From the NCBI GenBank assembly GCA_027314845.1, contig DAHVAA010000014.1, positions 1 to 15,532 on the forward strand: DNA of 15,532 nucleotides, read 5' to 3'. This DNA is from Thermoplasmata archaeon. GTDB lineage: Archaea > Thermoplasmatota > Thermoplasmata > UBA184. How positions within the stretch are numbered: position 1 is the stretch's first letter; every line of letters starts with the position of its first letter. Shown piece by piece: positions 14,915 to 15,532 of the stretch. Position numbers and translations under genes: made by a program. Below the pieces are notes generated by a model. The model searched no databases. It saw only the letters and a program-made list of their open reading frames with translations, and was not told the origin of the DNA.

Positions 14915-15532
14915 TCAGTCGGGCGCCGGGGTGAGTCGTTCCGGGGAGGAGCTCCCGGCGTCGAGCACGGCTCGGCGCCCGAGCACCTCTCTCCCGAACA
15001 CAATGAACCCGCCCGCGAACGCGAAGAAGATCGCCGCGAGCGCGAACGCCCACTGGAACGCGACGTAGGCCGGGATGGCCACTCCGAAGTCCCGGACCAC
15101 GTAGGTCGTGAGGAGCGAACCCGAGATCGGCGCCCCGAGCGCGCTGCCGACGTTCCGGAACACCGCGCTCATCGAGGTCGCGAGGCCCATCTCCCGTGGG
15201 TCCACGGAGAGAACGAGCAGGTTGATCATCCCGGCGTTCACGATCCCGATGCCGGCCCCGACCACGAACTCGACGGCGAGCAAGGACCCGAGCGCCTGGG
15301 CCGGGATCGCGAGCAGGAAGCCCACGCCCGTAATCGCGGCGCCGATGACGGTGATCGGACGGGTCCCCAACCGTGAGACCAGGGCGCCGGCGATGGGCGC
15401 GAAGACCAGCATTCCGATCGCGAGCGGCACGAGGGAGAGGCCGGCCCCGAGCGTGTCCTGACCGTAGCCCCCGCTCAGCGAATTCGCCTCGAACAGGAAC
15501 GTCATCGACAATAGCGCGAGGTACATCCCGAG
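14915..15532 (-). CDS. MFS transporter, C-terminal part, cut by window end
   Basis: The frame is open to the window end, so the N-terminal half is missing; 205 residues are visible and the ATG at 15526 is most likely internal. The sequence shows five to six hydrophobic helices. Features of the major facilitator superfamily are LGAGLSLVPLAIGMLVFAPIAG, followed by the loop RLGTRPITVIG resembling the MFS motif between helices, and GAGIGIVNAGMINLLVL. The VDPREMGLATSMSAVFRNVGSALGAPI segment is typical of the DHA2 (EmrB/QacA-like) 14-helix drug/proton antiporters, so export of a toxic compound is plausible; the substrate cannot be read. The gene converges on the surface-protein gene, with stops 15 bases apart and no visible terminator between them. 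Confidence 0.85.
   Translation of the reverse strand, partial: LGMYLALLSMTFLFEANSLSGGYGQDTLGAGLSLVPLAIGMLVFAPIAGALVSRLGTRPITVIGAAITGVGFLLAIPAQALGSLLAVEFVVGAGIGIVNAGMINLLVLSVDPREMGLATSMSAVFRNVGSALGAPISGSLLTTYVVRDFGVAIPAYVAFQWAFALAAIFFAFAGGFIVFGREVLGRRAVLDAGSSSPERLTPAPD

Noticed and set aside
15524..15526. ATG at 15526 as true start of the MFS transporter
   Set aside because: It falls in the middle of a transporter of normally 400-500 or more residues, and the frame stays open to the window end.

Overview
The window is GC-rich DNA from an archaeon. It carries a Trm1-type tRNA methyltransferase, an Lhr-type helicase, a tRNA-Trp whose intron sits at position 37/38 with a bulge-helix-bulge-like junction and no encoded CCA, a COG1497-type archaeal regulator, and TATA-box promoters placed 25-32 bases from start codons (leaderless or nearly leaderless mRNAs). 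The large PKD surface protein ends in tandem repeats of the 'Y.V.F.E.GLP.GT.W' type, which I associate from memory with Thermoplasmatota. A GC-rich, uncultured-type Thermoplasmata lineage is my best guess; this is inference.

Layout. 1-739 (+): 3' two thirds of trm1, cut by the window edge. 736-3600 (-): Lhr-family helicase, sharing the tetramer CTAG with trm1 as opposing stops. 3649-4086 (-): small PPC/DUF296 protein, probably co-transcribed with the helicase. 4087-4178: divergent promoter region. 4179-5003 (+): LarE-type sulfur transferase, joined by an ATGA overlap to uvrB (5000-7045, +). 7102-7956 (+): COG1497-type winged-helix regulator behind its own TATA box. 11367 down to 7903 (-): cobalamin-type ABC importer operon, in order substrate-binding protein, FecCD permease, and ATPase with a C-terminal extra domain. 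Its 3' end overlaps the regulator gene by 54 bases. 11495-11654 (+): intron-bearing tRNA-Trp(CCA). 11717-14899 (+): 1060-residue membrane-anchored surface protein. 14915-15532 (-): C-terminal part of an MFS transporter, cut by the window end.

Functionally the window is mostly core and nutrient genes: tRNA modification, nucleic-acid remodelling, excision repair, sulfur insertion into a nickel-pincer-type cofactor, corrinoid uptake, and cell-surface display. I see no mobile element, CRISPR array, rRNA or plasmid origin, and no gene-free stretch longer than about 130 bases. The most notable points are: the tRNA-Trp intron, which holds a second sequence able to pair with the anticodon region; a near-palindrome between the TATA box and start of the importer operon; a palindrome overlapping the regulator's TATA box; the three-cysteine LarE coupled to UvrB; and the cysteine-rich N-terminal domain of the surface protein, which I could not assign to a family.
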